The position numbers were made by a program, and so were the translations under genes. A stretch of DNA of 64,000 nt from CAZZNQ01 sp964655775 (GTDB lineage: Bacteria > Planctomycetota > Brocadiia > SM23-32), in NCBI GenBank assembly GCA_964655775.1, contig CAZZNQ010000009.1:1-64000 (forward strand). The letters are read 5' to 3'. Shown piece after piece: positions 16,143 to 24,998 of the stretch. The notes beneath the pieces were generated by a model. It saw nothing but the letters and a program-made list of their open reading frames with translations. It was not told the DNA's origin and searched no databases. Positions within the stretch are counted from its first letter, which is position 1. Each line of letters starts with the position of its first letter.

Positions 16143-17839
16143 TCAGGTCGCCGGCTGCGAAGGGCTTGGCGCAAGGCCGTGCTCGGCCTTGTCCTCCCGT
16201 GCGGAGCGCACGGCCAGCTTGGCTGCTTCCAGCTTCTCCAGGAAACTGCCCTTTCGGAACTGGCGGGTCCACTTGCGGATGATGCGCCAGCCGGCCACTC
16301 CCATCAGGCTGTTCCACCATCGCCTGGACCACTGCCGCCAGCCCGCGCGCAGGTTGTGTAGATGCAGCGCGATGGCCGGGAATGACAGGATGTTCAGCGC
16401 GACTGCGAAGAGGCGGTGGAAACGGTAGAATCGGCCCATGATCTTGTGCACCGCCGCCTGCATCTCCTCGGCCGTCAAGGGGTCGTCCGGCTCGAACAGC
16501 GGGAAATTGCCGTCGTAGTACTCCCATCCCAGGTGTTCCTTCGGATACACGCGACCCTCGGCATCGAGCCTCTCCCTCAACTCAGTGCCGGGAAGCGGCA
16601 CCGGCAGCAGCACCTGCAATGTGTCTATGCGTGCCTTGCGGACGAACCGGCGGAAATGCCGGATCCTCTCTTCCGCGCCCATCTTGAACTCCACGCCGGG
16701 TTCCATCGGGTAGCCGAAGATGAACATGCCGTGCACGCTGAAGCCGGCGCGGTGGTAAAGCTTCGTGAGCTCCACCATCTCTTCCGGACGCAGGCGCTTG
16801 TTCATTGCCTGCAATTCCTCGGCGATGGGCGACTCGAACCCGATGGCGACGGTGTTGATTCGCGCCTTGCGCATGGCCGCCAGCAGCTCGGCATCGCGCG
16901 CCTTGTCCAGTCGGATCTGGGCGGTGATGCTGAACCTCGCCCCCATCGCGTCCTGGTAATCGCGCAGCATCTCGCAGAGGCGCAGAGTCTNNNNNNNNNN
17001 GTGACTGGAGTTCAGATGTGCTCTTCCGATCTAGTCTCGGACCGGTCCTGCCCGAACAGGTCGTCCACAATGAAGAACGTCCGGGCGCCGTTCTTCTCAA
17101 AGGCGGAGGTGAACTGGGCCATGAGGTGCTCGGGCGAGGCGTAGCGCGGCCTGCCCTTGACCGTGCAGAACTCGCAGTCCATCCCGCAGCCACGCACCCG
17201 GCCGACGGGATAGATGCTCACGTCGGCGTTGCGCAGGAGCGAGAAGTCGGGCACCGGCAGGGCGTCCAGATCCGTTATTGGCGGACGTTGGCTGCTGTGC
17301 ATGTTCCCTTCTTCGTCCAGGTAGGCGACGCCCTTCACCTCGGCGGGGTCCTTCTTCCCCTCGACAACCTGCAGCAGCTCCTTGATCGCCTCCTCACCTT
17401 CGCCCGCAACGACGAAGTCGATACCGTTATGGAGGGCCTCCTCCACATTCTCTTCCACGAAGTGCTGACCGCCGGCAATGGTGGGAACCCCAAGCCCCTG
17501 GTAGTAGGCCGCCACCTCCAGAAGGCGCGGGATGGTGCTCGTCAGGCCGCCGTAGAAGCCCACGGAGTCGGCAGGCCGCATTCGCTGCAGCACGGAGTGA
17601 TCCGGCATGCCGTCGGCATCGCGCGGCGCCCGACGGCGGTAGTTGTTCTCGTCGATGACCTCGACATCCCACCCCGCGACGTCGTGAACGGCCGTGGCGA
17701 CGCAGATGGGTCCCAGCGCCGTCATCTTCCGCGCCACTCCGGAGTACACGTTGAATGCCGGATAGGCGGGGATTATCATGCGTAGCCGTCGCCGCCTGCT
17801 CGGGCAGTCGGCATACGGAAGGTGCTGTTCTTCCATCAT
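16143..17839 (-). CDS. B12-binding-domain radical SAM protein, interrupted by assembly gap
   Basis: The N-terminal part (17839 down to the gap) has a cobalamin-binding-like Rossmann domain (IIPAYPAFNVYSG, VPTIAGGQHFVEENVEEAL, VAGEGEEAI) and the radical SAM motif C-G-M-D-C-E-F-C within RVRGCGMDCEFC, giving Cx3Cx2C. The C-terminal part continues the SAM barrel (FSITAQIRLDKARDAELL, then VAIGFES) and ends in a basic tail. The frame is broken only by 10 Ns and adapter sequence. Deleting positions 16986-17032 (one copy of AGTCT, the Ns and adapter; 47 nt) leaves 1650 nt, a continuous 549-residue protein. Relatives modify lipids, cofactors or small molecules; the substrate is unknown. Start could be either of the tandem ATGs at 17839/17836. 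Confidence 0.85.
16991..17032. other. assembly gap plus Illumina adapter remnant
   Basis: Ten Ns (16991-17000) are followed by 32 nt (17001-17032) beginning GTGACTGGAGTTCAGA and ending CTCTTCCGATCT. This is the TruSeq adapter with a two-base deletion. AGTCT occurs immediately on both sides (16986-16990 and 17033-17037), so the flanks overlap by 5 nt. This is artefact, not biology. Confidence 0.97.
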
Positions 17840-17879
17840 CGCCCCCAGTGAGGTATCTATAGCTTATTCCTGAACTTCC

Positions 17880-17885
17880 ATTATA
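17880..17885 (-). promoter_or_regulatory. TATAAT -10 box upstream of the radical SAM gene
   Basis: A perfect TATAAT on the minus strand 41 nt before the ATG at 17839. No consensus -35 at 16-18 nt (the nearest, TTGATG, is 20 nt away), so activity is uncertain. Confidence 0.35.
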
Positions 17886-17989
17886 CCGGCGGTAGGGCGC
17901 GATTGCATCAAGCGAAAGGCCGGCCTTGCGCCATAGCGGGTTCCTCGGTCTGCTGGCGTCGCGCGCTGAAGCCACGCTGAAAGGTGAGA

Positions 17990-18517
17990 ATGCAGATGGA
18001 CTATTGCGAGATTGTGCGATTTCACGGACACGAATGCCCCGGGCTGGCGGTCGGCTATCGCATGGCGACCGCCGCGATGGACGAGCTGCGATCAATGCGC
18101 GCGGAGGACGAGGAACTGGTCGCCATCGTCGAGAACGATGCGTGCGGAGTGGACGCGCTGCAGTGTGTGACCGGTTGCACCTTCGGCAAAGGCAACCTGC
18201 GGTTTTACGATTACGGCAAGCAGGTCTACACCCTCTACTCCCGGAAGACGCGCGAGGGGGTCCGCGTCGTGTTTCACGGCAGAGGCGCGCCGGACGGGCT
18301 GGGAGACGATCGCGAGGCCAGGAGGAAGTGGATACTCCAGGCGCCCACGGAGCATGTCGTCTCCGTGGAGCGCGTCTCGGTGTCCGAGCCGGAGCCGGCC
18401 CGCATCCGCAGGTCGGCGCCCTGCGCGATCTGCGGCGAATCGGTGATGGAGACGCGCCTACAGGAAGTGAACGGGCAGCGGGTGTGCATCCCGTGCAGCG
18501 GCCACAAGGATGCCTGA
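17990..18517 (+). CDS. FmdE-family protein with C-terminal zinc ribbon
   Basis: About 175 residues. The N-terminal FHGHECPGLAVGYRM motif and a central VENDACGVDALQ / GCTFGKGN region are diagnostic of the FmdE family, named for the E subunit of formylmethanofuran dehydrogenase but widespread outside methanogens. A C-terminal zinc finger CAIC ... CIPC, about 25 residues apart, ends the protein. Metal binding is likely through the HGHxCPG and CGVD sites. The role in this bacterium is unknown; relatives occur near molybdenum enzymes or metal transport. ATG 17990 has AAAGG upstream; GTG 17984 and ATG 17996 are alternatives. Divergent from the radical SAM gene. Confidence 0.85.
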   Translation: MQMDYCEIVRFHGHECPGLAVGYRMATAAMDELRSMRAEDEELVAIVENDACGVDALQCVTGCTFGKGNLRFYDYGKQVYTLYSRKTREGVRVVFHGRGAPDGLGDDREARRKWILQAPTEHVVSVERVSVSEPEPARIRRSAPCAICGESVMETRLQEVNGQRVCIPCSGHKDA

Positions 18518-18624
18518 GCAATAGACTTCAGTGGACGATATTGCTTGCAGGCCGGTCGTAGGGAGGTTAAGCTGCATGTGGCTGACGCAGTAGAACTCGC
18601 ACCGTAACCCTGGGAGGGGGCTCC

Positions 18625-19110
18625 ATGGGTGAAGGGCCCGCATCACGGCCGGAGGCGCCGCGATCTGCGCTTCTGATCCGCCTGATCGTCGGCCCGGTCT
18701 TCGTTTCCGAAGGCATTCAGAAGTTCATCCTGCCCGCCGCCCGCGGCGTCGGGCGCTTCACCGACATCGGCCTGCCCTGGCCGGGCGTGCTGGCGTACAC
18801 CGTGGCCTGTCTGGAGGTCGTCTGCGGGTTGCTGGTGCTTGCCGGTCTGTTCACACGCCGTGCGGCGCTGCCGCTGTTTGCGATAATGGTGGTGGCCATC
18901 GTGACCACCAAGATACCGATCCTGCTGGGGCACGGTTTCTGGGGACTCGAGGTCAGGGACCTGTCGACCTACGGTTTCTGGAGCATGGCGCACGCGATGC
19001 GGACCGACTACGCCATGCTATTGGGATCGCTGTTCCTGTTGGTCGTCGGACCGGGGCCGCTCTCCGTGGACCATATCCTGACGCGAAGAAGGCGGGCCTT
19101 GTCGACCTGA
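18625..19110 (+). CDS. DoxX family membrane protein
   Basis: 161 residues with four predicted membrane helices (LLIRLIVGPVFVSEGIQKF, LAYTVACLEVVCGLLVLAG, LPLFAIMVVAIVTTKIPIL, AMLLGSLFLLVVGPG). The GIQKF and E-V-x-x-G-L-x-L-x-x-G motifs are typical of DoxX/DoxD-like proteins. Family members are linked to thiosulfate oxidation or redox homeostasis, but most are uncharacterised. It has a strong GGGAGGGGG site and lies 39 nt ahead of the transporter gene, suggesting co-transcription. Confidence 0.85.
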   Translation: MGEGPASRPEAPRSALLIRLIVGPVFVSEGIQKFILPAARGVGRFTDIGLPWPGVLAYTVACLEVVCGLLVLAGLFTRRAALPLFAIMVVAIVTTKIPILLGHGFWGLEVRDLSTYGFWSMAHAMRTDYAMLLGSLFLLVVGPGPLSVDHILTRRRRALST

Positions 19111-19149
19111 CATTCCAGCATAGGGCAGAGCCGGACGGAGGACTGGGAC

Positions 19150-21375
19150 ATGGCGAAAGAGACGACGGGAACTGGGTCTGGCACCAAGGGTGGCTCGACG
19201 CGGCCGAAGACCTTCGGCACGTTCAGCGGCGTGTTCCTTCCTACGCTGCTGACCATCCTGGGCGTTATCATGTACCTTCGCACGGGTTGGGTGGTCGGGC
19301 AGGTTGGTCTGGCCGGGGCCTTTCTGGTCATACTGCTTTCGTTTGCCATCACGGGCTGCACCGGCCTTTCGCTCTCCTCGGTGACGACGAACATCCGGAT
19401 CGGCACCGGCGGCGCCTACGCGATGATCAGCCAGAGCCTGGGTGTCGAGATCGGCGGCGCCGTCGGCGTTCCCCTTTATCTCTCACAGTCGCTTGCGGTG
19501 GCGATGTACGTGTTCGGTTTCCGTGAAGGTTGGGTATGGATATTCCCCGGCCATTCGCCGCTGTTGGTGGATTTGGCGGCGTTCGGCGCTCTGTTCCTCA
19601 TCGCGTACGTCAGCGTCGGCCTTGCGTTCCGCGTTCAGTACTTCATCCTGGCGCTGATCGTCGCTTCCCTCGTCTCGGTAGGGGTGGCCGCGGCCGGAGG
19701 GTCCATGCAGCAGGAGGTCGTTTGGGTGGCATCCGGCCAGGAGAATGGAGCCTTCGTGGGCCCGCATCTGTGGGTGGTCTTCGCGGTGTTCTTCCCGGCC
19801 GCGACCGGCATCATGGCCGGCGCGAACATGTCCGGTGTGCTCAAGAACCCGCGCAGGTCGATCCCGCGCGGAACGCTGTCCGCCATCGGGCTGAGCCTGC
19901 TGGTATATGTCGCACTTGCCTACTGGCTGGCACGATCGGCTCCGATGGAGGAACTGCGGGAGAACTACACGGCGATGGTGGACCTTGCAGCGTGGAAACC
20001 CGCCGTCCTGGCGGGGCTTCTGGGCGCGACCTTCTCATCCGCGTTGTCGTCGCTGGTGGGCGCCCCCCGCATACTCCAGGCGCTGGGTCAGCACCGCATA
20101 CTGCCGGCGGGCGAATGGCTGAGCGCCCGAACCGAGAAGGGCGAACCCCGCCACGCGCTCTACCTTTCGGCGGTCATTGCGCTGGCCGCGCTGATGCTGC
20201 GCGATCTCAACGCCATCGCGCCGCTGATCACCATGTTCTTCTTGATCACCTACGGCATGATCAACGTGGTGGTGTTCCTGGAACAGCGCCTCGGGCTGGT
20301 CAGTTTCCGCCCTTCGCTGAGCGTTCCGCATTGGGTGCCGCTGGTTGGCACGGTGGGTTGCGTGTTCGCGATGTTCATTGTGAACGCCACGTTCAGCCTG
20401 ATCGCGCTTGGCGTGGTGGGGGTGATGTACATCTACCTCATCCGCCGTCACCTGGAGGCCCCGTTCGGCGACGTGCGCAGCGGGGTGTTCGTCTCGCTTG
20501 CCGAGTGGGCTGCGAAGAAGGTGGTGAGCCTTCCGGAGAATCAGGAACGGGCATGGAAACCGAACCTTCTGGTGCCCACAGAGGACCCGCCGGAACTGCG
20601 CGGGGATTTCGGTCTGCTGAGGGACCTGGCCGCGCCCCGGGGATCGGTCAGGATACTGGGCCTTCACCCGGAGGGCTCGCCGAGCGAAGAGTTCGGCAAA
20701 CGGCTGAACAACCTGTCGCTCGCATTCCGCGAGGACGGCGTTTTCGCCTCGTGGAGCTGCATGGAGACCGCCGGATTCCCGGTCGGCGTGCTGGCCGGCA
20801 TCGAGGCCCTCGGCGGCGCGTTCTTCAAGCCGAACTTGGTCTTCCTTTCGCTTGAACGCGAGACCGGGGCCAATCGCGGTGCGGACCTCCTGCCGATTCT
20901 CAGCCGCGCGCCCGAGAACGGCATGGGCGTCGTGCTCTACGCGGAGCATCCGCGCGCCTGGCTGGGCCGCCGATCGGCTGTGAACATCTGGGTGCCGCAC
21001 GCCGGCCCGGGATGGGCTGTGGCCATGGAGCGCGGCGATCTGGACCTCGCCCTGCTTCTCGCCTATAAGCTGAAGCGCAACTGGAACGGCGAGCTGCGGT
21101 TGATCGCCGTGGCCGAGGAAGCCGACCAGAAGGCACCCGCGCGCCTCTACCTGATGAGCTTGATAGAACTGGCGCGCCTGCCGGATGCGCGGCCGGTCGC
21201 CCTCAAGGGCGAACCGAACGAGCTGCATGAGGACGCGCCGGAAGCCGACGTGCACTTCTTTGTGCTGCCGGACGACCCTGGTCCGGACTGCTCCCGTCTA
21301 CTGGAGATCCGCGACCGGCTTGCCGCTTCCTGCATCTTCGTCCGCGGCACGGGCAATGAGAGCGCGTTTGCCTGA
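19150..21375 (+). CDS. SLC12-like cation-chloride cotransporter / APC permease
   Basis: 741 residues. About 12 membrane helices occupy residues ~15-430. The signature GANMSGVLKNPRRSIPRGT and the N-terminal FGTFSGVFLPTLLTILGVIMYLR (in two overlapping blocks) match cation-chloride cotransporters of the APC superfamily (NKCC/KCC type). The C-terminal ~270 residues form a soluble alpha/beta domain with repeated strand-helix units, resembling the regulatory domain of eukaryotic members. It probably moves Cl- with Na+ or K+, or amino acids; ion choice cannot be read here. It follows DoxX by 39 nt and has GGAGGA upstream of the ATG. Confidence 0.88.
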   Translation: MAKETTGTGSGTKGGSTRPKTFGTFSGVFLPTLLTILGVIMYLRTGWVVGQVGLAGAFLVILLSFAITGCTGLSLSSVTTNIRIGTGGAYAMISQSLGVEIGGAVGVPLYLSQSLAVAMYVFGFREGWVWIFPGHSPLLVDLAAFGALFLIAYVSVGLAFRVQYFILALIVASLVSVGVAAAGGSMQQEVVWVASGQENGAFVGPHLWVVFAVFFPAATGIMAGANMSGVLKNPRRSIPRGTLSAIGLSLLVYVALAYWLARSAPMEELRENYTAMVDLAAWKPAVLAGLLGATFSSALSSLVGAPRILQALGQHRILPAGEWLSARTEKGEPRHALYLSAVIALAALMLRDLNAIAPLITMFFLITYGMINVVVFLEQRLGLVSFRPSLSVPHWVPLVGTVGCVFAMFIVNATFSLIALGVVGVMYIYLIRRHLEAPFGDVRSGVFVSLAEWAAKKVVSLPENQERAWKPNLLVPTEDPPELRGDFGLLRDLAAPRGSVRILGLHPEGSPSEEFGKRLNNLSLAFREDGVFASWSCMETAGFPVGVLAGIEALGGAFFKPNLVFLSLERETGANRGADLLPILSRAPENGMGVVLYAEHPRAWLGRRSAVNIWVPHAGPGWAVAMERGDLDLALLLAYKLKRNWNGELRLIAVAEEADQKAPARLYLMSLIELARLPDARPVALKGEPNELHEDAPEADVHFFVLPDDPGPDCSRLLEIRDRLAASCIFVRGTGNESAFA

Positions 21376-21387
21376 GCGCGTGCGGTC

Positions 21388-21417
21388 TTGAGTATCCATC
21401 TCCGGCGTGCCTATAAT
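21388..21417 (+). promoter_or_regulatory. sigma70-like promoter of the amidohydrolase gene
   Basis: TTGAGT (21388-21393), 18-nt spacer, perfect TATAAT (21412-21417), 53 nt before the ATG at 21470. Confidence 0.65.
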
Positions 21418-21469
21418 GCCGCAGCGACGCAGGTGCGGCCCCGCCACCATGATCCGGAACGGAGCAGCC

Positions 21470-22963
21470 ATGTTCGACGTGCTGATCGTCAACGGGAAGG
21501 TGTCCGACGGAGTATCGGATGAGTTCATCGACGCCGACGTGGCCATAGCCGCCGGCCGCATCGCCGAGATCGGGAAGCTGGCCGACGCTGAGGCGGCCCG
21601 CACCGTCGACGCATCGGGGCACGTGGTCTGCCCGGGGTTCGTCGACATCCACAACCACGCCTCCGGCGAGGTGATGAAGGGAATCTTCGACTGCGACAAC
21701 CTCGTGCGCCAGGGAATCACGACCATCGTCGCCGCCAACTGCGGTGAGGGTCCCTGGCCGATCGGCCCCAATTTGGACGAAGTGGACGCCCACGGCATGC
21801 GCCAGAACTATGCCCTGCTGATCGGCCACCGCACCATCCGCATGGAAGCGATGGGGAAGGAACGCTACTCGGAATTTGCCGGCTACGACGACATCCGCCG
21901 CATGCAGCAGATGGTCGAGCAGGGCATGGAAGAGGGTGCGTTCGGCGTGACGGGCGGCTACCCGCCCCGTGCGCTCACAACCGAGGAGATCATCGAGGTG
22001 TGCCGGCCGCTCGCACGCATCGGCGGCTTCTACGCGGCGCACATTCGCAACGAGAGCCGGAGCGTGATACGTGCCCTGGCGGAAATGGTCGAGATTGCCG
22101 AGGGGGCCGGCATACCCGTGGAGATATCGCACCTGAAGAATCTGGGTCCCGGCGGGTGGGGCAAGCTCGACATCTGCCTTGCGCTGATCGACGATGCCCG
22201 CGAGCGCGGGCTCGACGTGACGGCCGACTGGTATCCCTATCCCGGGTTCTACGGCGGCTCGAACAACATCATGCCGCGGTGGGCGCGCGCCGAGGCGGAG
22301 AAGCGGGGCGGTTTCGATGCGCTCAAGGAACCCGACATCATCGACCGCTTCCGCGAAGGCGTGGACGAGATGCTCGGCCGCGTGGGCGGGCCGGAACGCC
22401 TGCTCTTCGCGTCCCGCCGCGACCCGGACCCCGAGATCGATCTCAAGTCGCCGGCGCAGCTTGCGGACGAGTGGGACTGCGACCTTGTGGACGTTGCGAT
22501 CGAGATATCGAAGCGGCCCGGCGTCGGCGCCATCGGCCTGGCCATGCGCGAGGAGGACCTGGTGCGGATTCTGCCGCATCCCGCCGTGATGATCGGGACC
22601 GACGGCGACCTGGAGATCTACCGGCAGTTCGCCTGCCACCCACGCAACTACGGTACGTTCCCGCGCGTGCTGGCCAAATACGTCCGCGAGCAGGGCGTTG
22701 TCTCGCTCTCCGAAGCCATCCGCAAGATGACGTCGATGCCCGCCGAGAAGGTCGGCCTGAAGGACCGCGGCGTGCTGGCAGCCGGCAAGGTGGCGGACCT
22801 GGTGGTGTTCTCGCCGGAGGCGGTTCAGGACAACGCGACCTTTGGGGACGCGCATCAGTACCCGGACGGCATCCCGTACGTGCTGGTAGGCGGCGAGTTC
22901 GCCGTGGACGGCGGGCAGACCACCGACCGGCTGCTGGGCCGCGCGCTGCGCCGCGAAGGTTGA
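21470..22963 (+). CDS. N-acyl-D-amino-acid deacylase / D-aminoacylase-like amidohydrolase
   Basis: About 497 residues, amidohydrolase superfamily. H61-N-H63 after CPGFVDI is the metal HxH site. VEISHLKN (about 220) matches the D-aminoacylase S-H-x-K block, IGTDGD supplies the late Asp, and the C-terminal GVLAAGKVADLVVFSPE is the classic amidohydrolase end. It should hydrolyse N-acyl-D-amino acids, hydantoins or related cyclic amides. The start at 21470 is set by GGAG 7 nt upstream, and the upstream frame overlaps the promoter. The beta-helix gene follows by 56 nt. Confidence 0.88.
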   Translation: MFDVLIVNGKVSDGVSDEFIDADVAIAAGRIAEIGKLADAEAARTVDASGHVVCPGFVDIHNHASGEVMKGIFDCDNLVRQGITTIVAANCGEGPWPIGPNLDEVDAHGMRQNYALLIGHRTIRMEAMGKERYSEFAGYDDIRRMQQMVEQGMEEGAFGVTGGYPPRALTTEEIIEVCRPLARIGGFYAAHIRNESRSVIRALAEMVEIAEGAGIPVEISHLKNLGPGGWGKLDICLALIDDARERGLDVTADWYPYPGFYGGSNNIMPRWARAEAEKRGGFDALKEPDIIDRFREGVDEMLGRVGGPERLLFASRRDPDPEIDLKSPAQLADEWDCDLVDVAIEISKRPGVGAIGLAMREEDLVRILPHPAVMIGTDGDLEIYRQFACHPRNYGTFPRVLAKYVREQGVVSLSEAIRKMTSMPAEKVGLKDRGVLAAGKVADLVVFSPEAVQDNATFGDAHQYPDGIPYVLVGGEFAVDGGQTTDRLLGRALRREG

Positions 22964-23019
22964 GCGATCGGCGCCCGAGTTAATTTTTTCTATCTGTAGT
23001 GCTGAGAAGGAGTTGACCG

Positions 23020-24927
23020 ATGTTCATACTGGCGAGGACCTTCTGCGCCGCACTTGTGGCGATGGCGGCTCTGTCTTCGATGGCGTCTTTCGCTGAAGCG
23101 ACGACATACTACGTGGATTTTGGTGGCGGATCGGATGCGGCCGCCGGCACGTCGCCGTCGGCGGCGTTCAAGCGCTGCCCCGGCGACCCCGAGGCCGTCG
23201 CGCGCGCCGGGCAGACGGTGCTCCAACCCGGTGATACGGTTATCTTCAAGGGCGGAGTGCACTACCGCGGCACGGTGAAGGCGCCTTCGAGCGGCCGGGC
23301 CGGAAGCCCCATCACGCTGGACGGCAACACGGCCGGCACCTACGGAGAGGGGCGCGCCATAGTCGATGCCACGGACCTGGTGACCGGCTGGCGGCGGGTC
23401 GAGTCCGCCGAGGAAGCGAAGGACAACCCTAACTGGCGCCGCATCTATTGGGCTCCGGCACCCGCGGGAACCACGCCGCTGAGCTGGAACATGAGCGAAG
23501 ACGATGGGCCGCTCTATCTGGCCCAGCACCCAAACCCGGACGACCCGTTCTGGGCCGACGACACCGCCAACTTCCTCCGCGTGCCGTCCGAGGACTGCAC
23601 CCTCACGTCGATCGCCGACGCCCGGCTGGCGGAACTGGGCGGCGAAGACCTGGTGGGCGACTTCGTGTTCCTATACGCCCAACCGAACTGGATAAGCTAC
23701 TGCCGCATCATCGACTACGATCCCGCCGCGCACAAGATCACATTCACGAAAGGCGACCATCACTCGGGCCTTGTCCGAGGAGAGACACCCTATTCCCTCC
23801 TCAACAACGTTCGCTTCATCGACAGGCCGGGCGAGTACTGCTTCGACGAGGAGGCGGGGCGCATCTACTTCTGGCCCCGCACTGAAGGCGACATCCGCGA
23901 GAAGTTGATTGGCCTGAGCCGACGCAAGGTGTGCATCGATCTGGCCGGTCAGAGCCATGTCACCGTCCAGGGCTTCCGCGTCCAGAGTGCGTGCGGCGGC
24001 ATGGGCGAATCCGGTGGCAGCGGCATTCTGGGCTCCGGCCCGGCCGAGGGCGCCGTGCTCCGCGACAACGAGATCACCATGTGCCGCTCGAACAAGCGGC
24101 AGGGAAACCTGCGCCTGGCCCGCTACTCCAACAGCATAGTTGAGAACAACTACCTTCACCACAACCCGTTCTACCGCGTCATGCTGCTGGACGGGATCGA
24201 GAACTGCGTGGTGCGCGGGAACGTGCTGGAGGACAACGACGGCACCGGCCTCATCTGCTTCCGCGCAAAGCGCACGCGCATCCTGGGCAACACGTTCCGC
24301 CGGCACCTGGGTGTGCACTCGCAGGGCATGGCGATCTACGCGAAGTGTTCGGAGATTCTCGTCGAGGGCAACATCTGCATCGGTAACCGGGCACTTACCC
24401 TCAGCGACGGCCAGGACTTCACCGTGCGCAACAACGTCTTCTACAGCGGCGGTGGAGCCGCCGTCGGCATCTGGGGCGGCGGCGTGGTCAGGAACGCGCT
24501 CATCGTCAACAACGTATTCCTCGGTGCCTCGGATGACGGATGGGACAGGGGCATTGCCCTGTTCAGCAACAACGACTACCCTGACAGCAACTACATCGTC
24601 AAGAACAACATCCTGAACGGCTGGTTGTTCGAAGGGCCTGAGGGCCGTCACGAGGTCGCCTCGAACCTGTTTACGTCTCTGCGAGACGGACAGGTATTCG
24701 AGGGCGGCATGACCGAGACCGACCTGCGGGGGGTCTTCGTGAATCCGGCGGACCACGATTACCGTCTTGCTGCCGGCAGCCCGGCGATAGACGCCGGGGA
24801 GGACGTGAGCGGGCTGCTGCCGGTGACGGTCTTCCCAGACCATGACTTCAGCACGGATCAGGCGGGCGGACCGCGCGTGGTCGGTGACGGAATCGACATC
24901 GGGGCTTACGAATACGAGCGGGACTGA
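23020..24927 (+). CDS. secreted right-handed parallel beta-helix protein
   Basis: 635 residues with a signal peptide (about 1-27, ending FAEA). TTYYVDFGGGSDAAAGTS at the mature N-terminus is the usual entry strand of pectate-lyase-like beta-helices. From ~300 on, N-rich coils repeat (NNYLHHN, GNVLEDNDGTGL, GNTFRRH, GNICIGN, NNVFYSGG, NNVFLGA, NNILNG). It ends PRVVGDGIDIGAYEYE, the common cap of planctomycete-type beta-helix proteins. Likely a polysaccharide lyase/hydrolase or binding protein outside the cytoplasm; no catalytic residues can be named. GAAGGAG precedes the ATG. The upstream 56-nt gap has an AT-rich TTAATTTTTT run. Confidence 0.85.
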   Translation: MFILARTFCAALVAMAALSSMASFAEATTYYVDFGGGSDAAAGTSPSAAFKRCPGDPEAVARAGQTVLQPGDTVIFKGGVHYRGTVKAPSSGRAGSPITLDGNTAGTYGEGRAIVDATDLVTGWRRVESAEEAKDNPNWRRIYWAPAPAGTTPLSWNMSEDDGPLYLAQHPNPDDPFWADDTANFLRVPSEDCTLTSIADARLAELGGEDLVGDFVFLYAQPNWISYCRIIDYDPAAHKITFTKGDHHSGLVRGETPYSLLNNVRFIDRPGEYCFDEEAGRIYFWPRTEGDIREKLIGLSRRKVCIDLAGQSHVTVQGFRVQSACGGMGESGGSGILGSGPAEGAVLRDNEITMCRSNKRQGNLRLARYSNSIVENNYLHHNPFYRVMLLDGIENCVVRGNVLEDNDGTGLICFRAKRTRILGNTFRRHLGVHSQGMAIYAKCSEILVEGNICIGNRALTLSDGQDFTVRNNVFYSGGGAAVGIWGGGVVRNALIVNNVFLGASDDGWDRGIALFSNNDYPDSNYIVKNNILNGWLFEGPEGRHEVASNLFTSLRDGQVFEGGMTETDLRGVFVNPADHDYRLAAGSPAIDAGEDVSGLLPVTVFPDHDFSTDQAGGPRVVGDGIDIGAYEYERD

Positions 24928-24998
24928 GCGTTCTGCGAACCGGCAGGGCGTGCAGCGTGTCTGCGCGTCCGCCATGCACCGGAACCGGGAGGCCGCGT

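Noticed and set aside
22964..23019. Rho-independent terminator at the TTAATTTTTT run after the amidohydrolase gene
   Set aside because: No stable stem precedes the T-run; the flanking GC segment pairs poorly.
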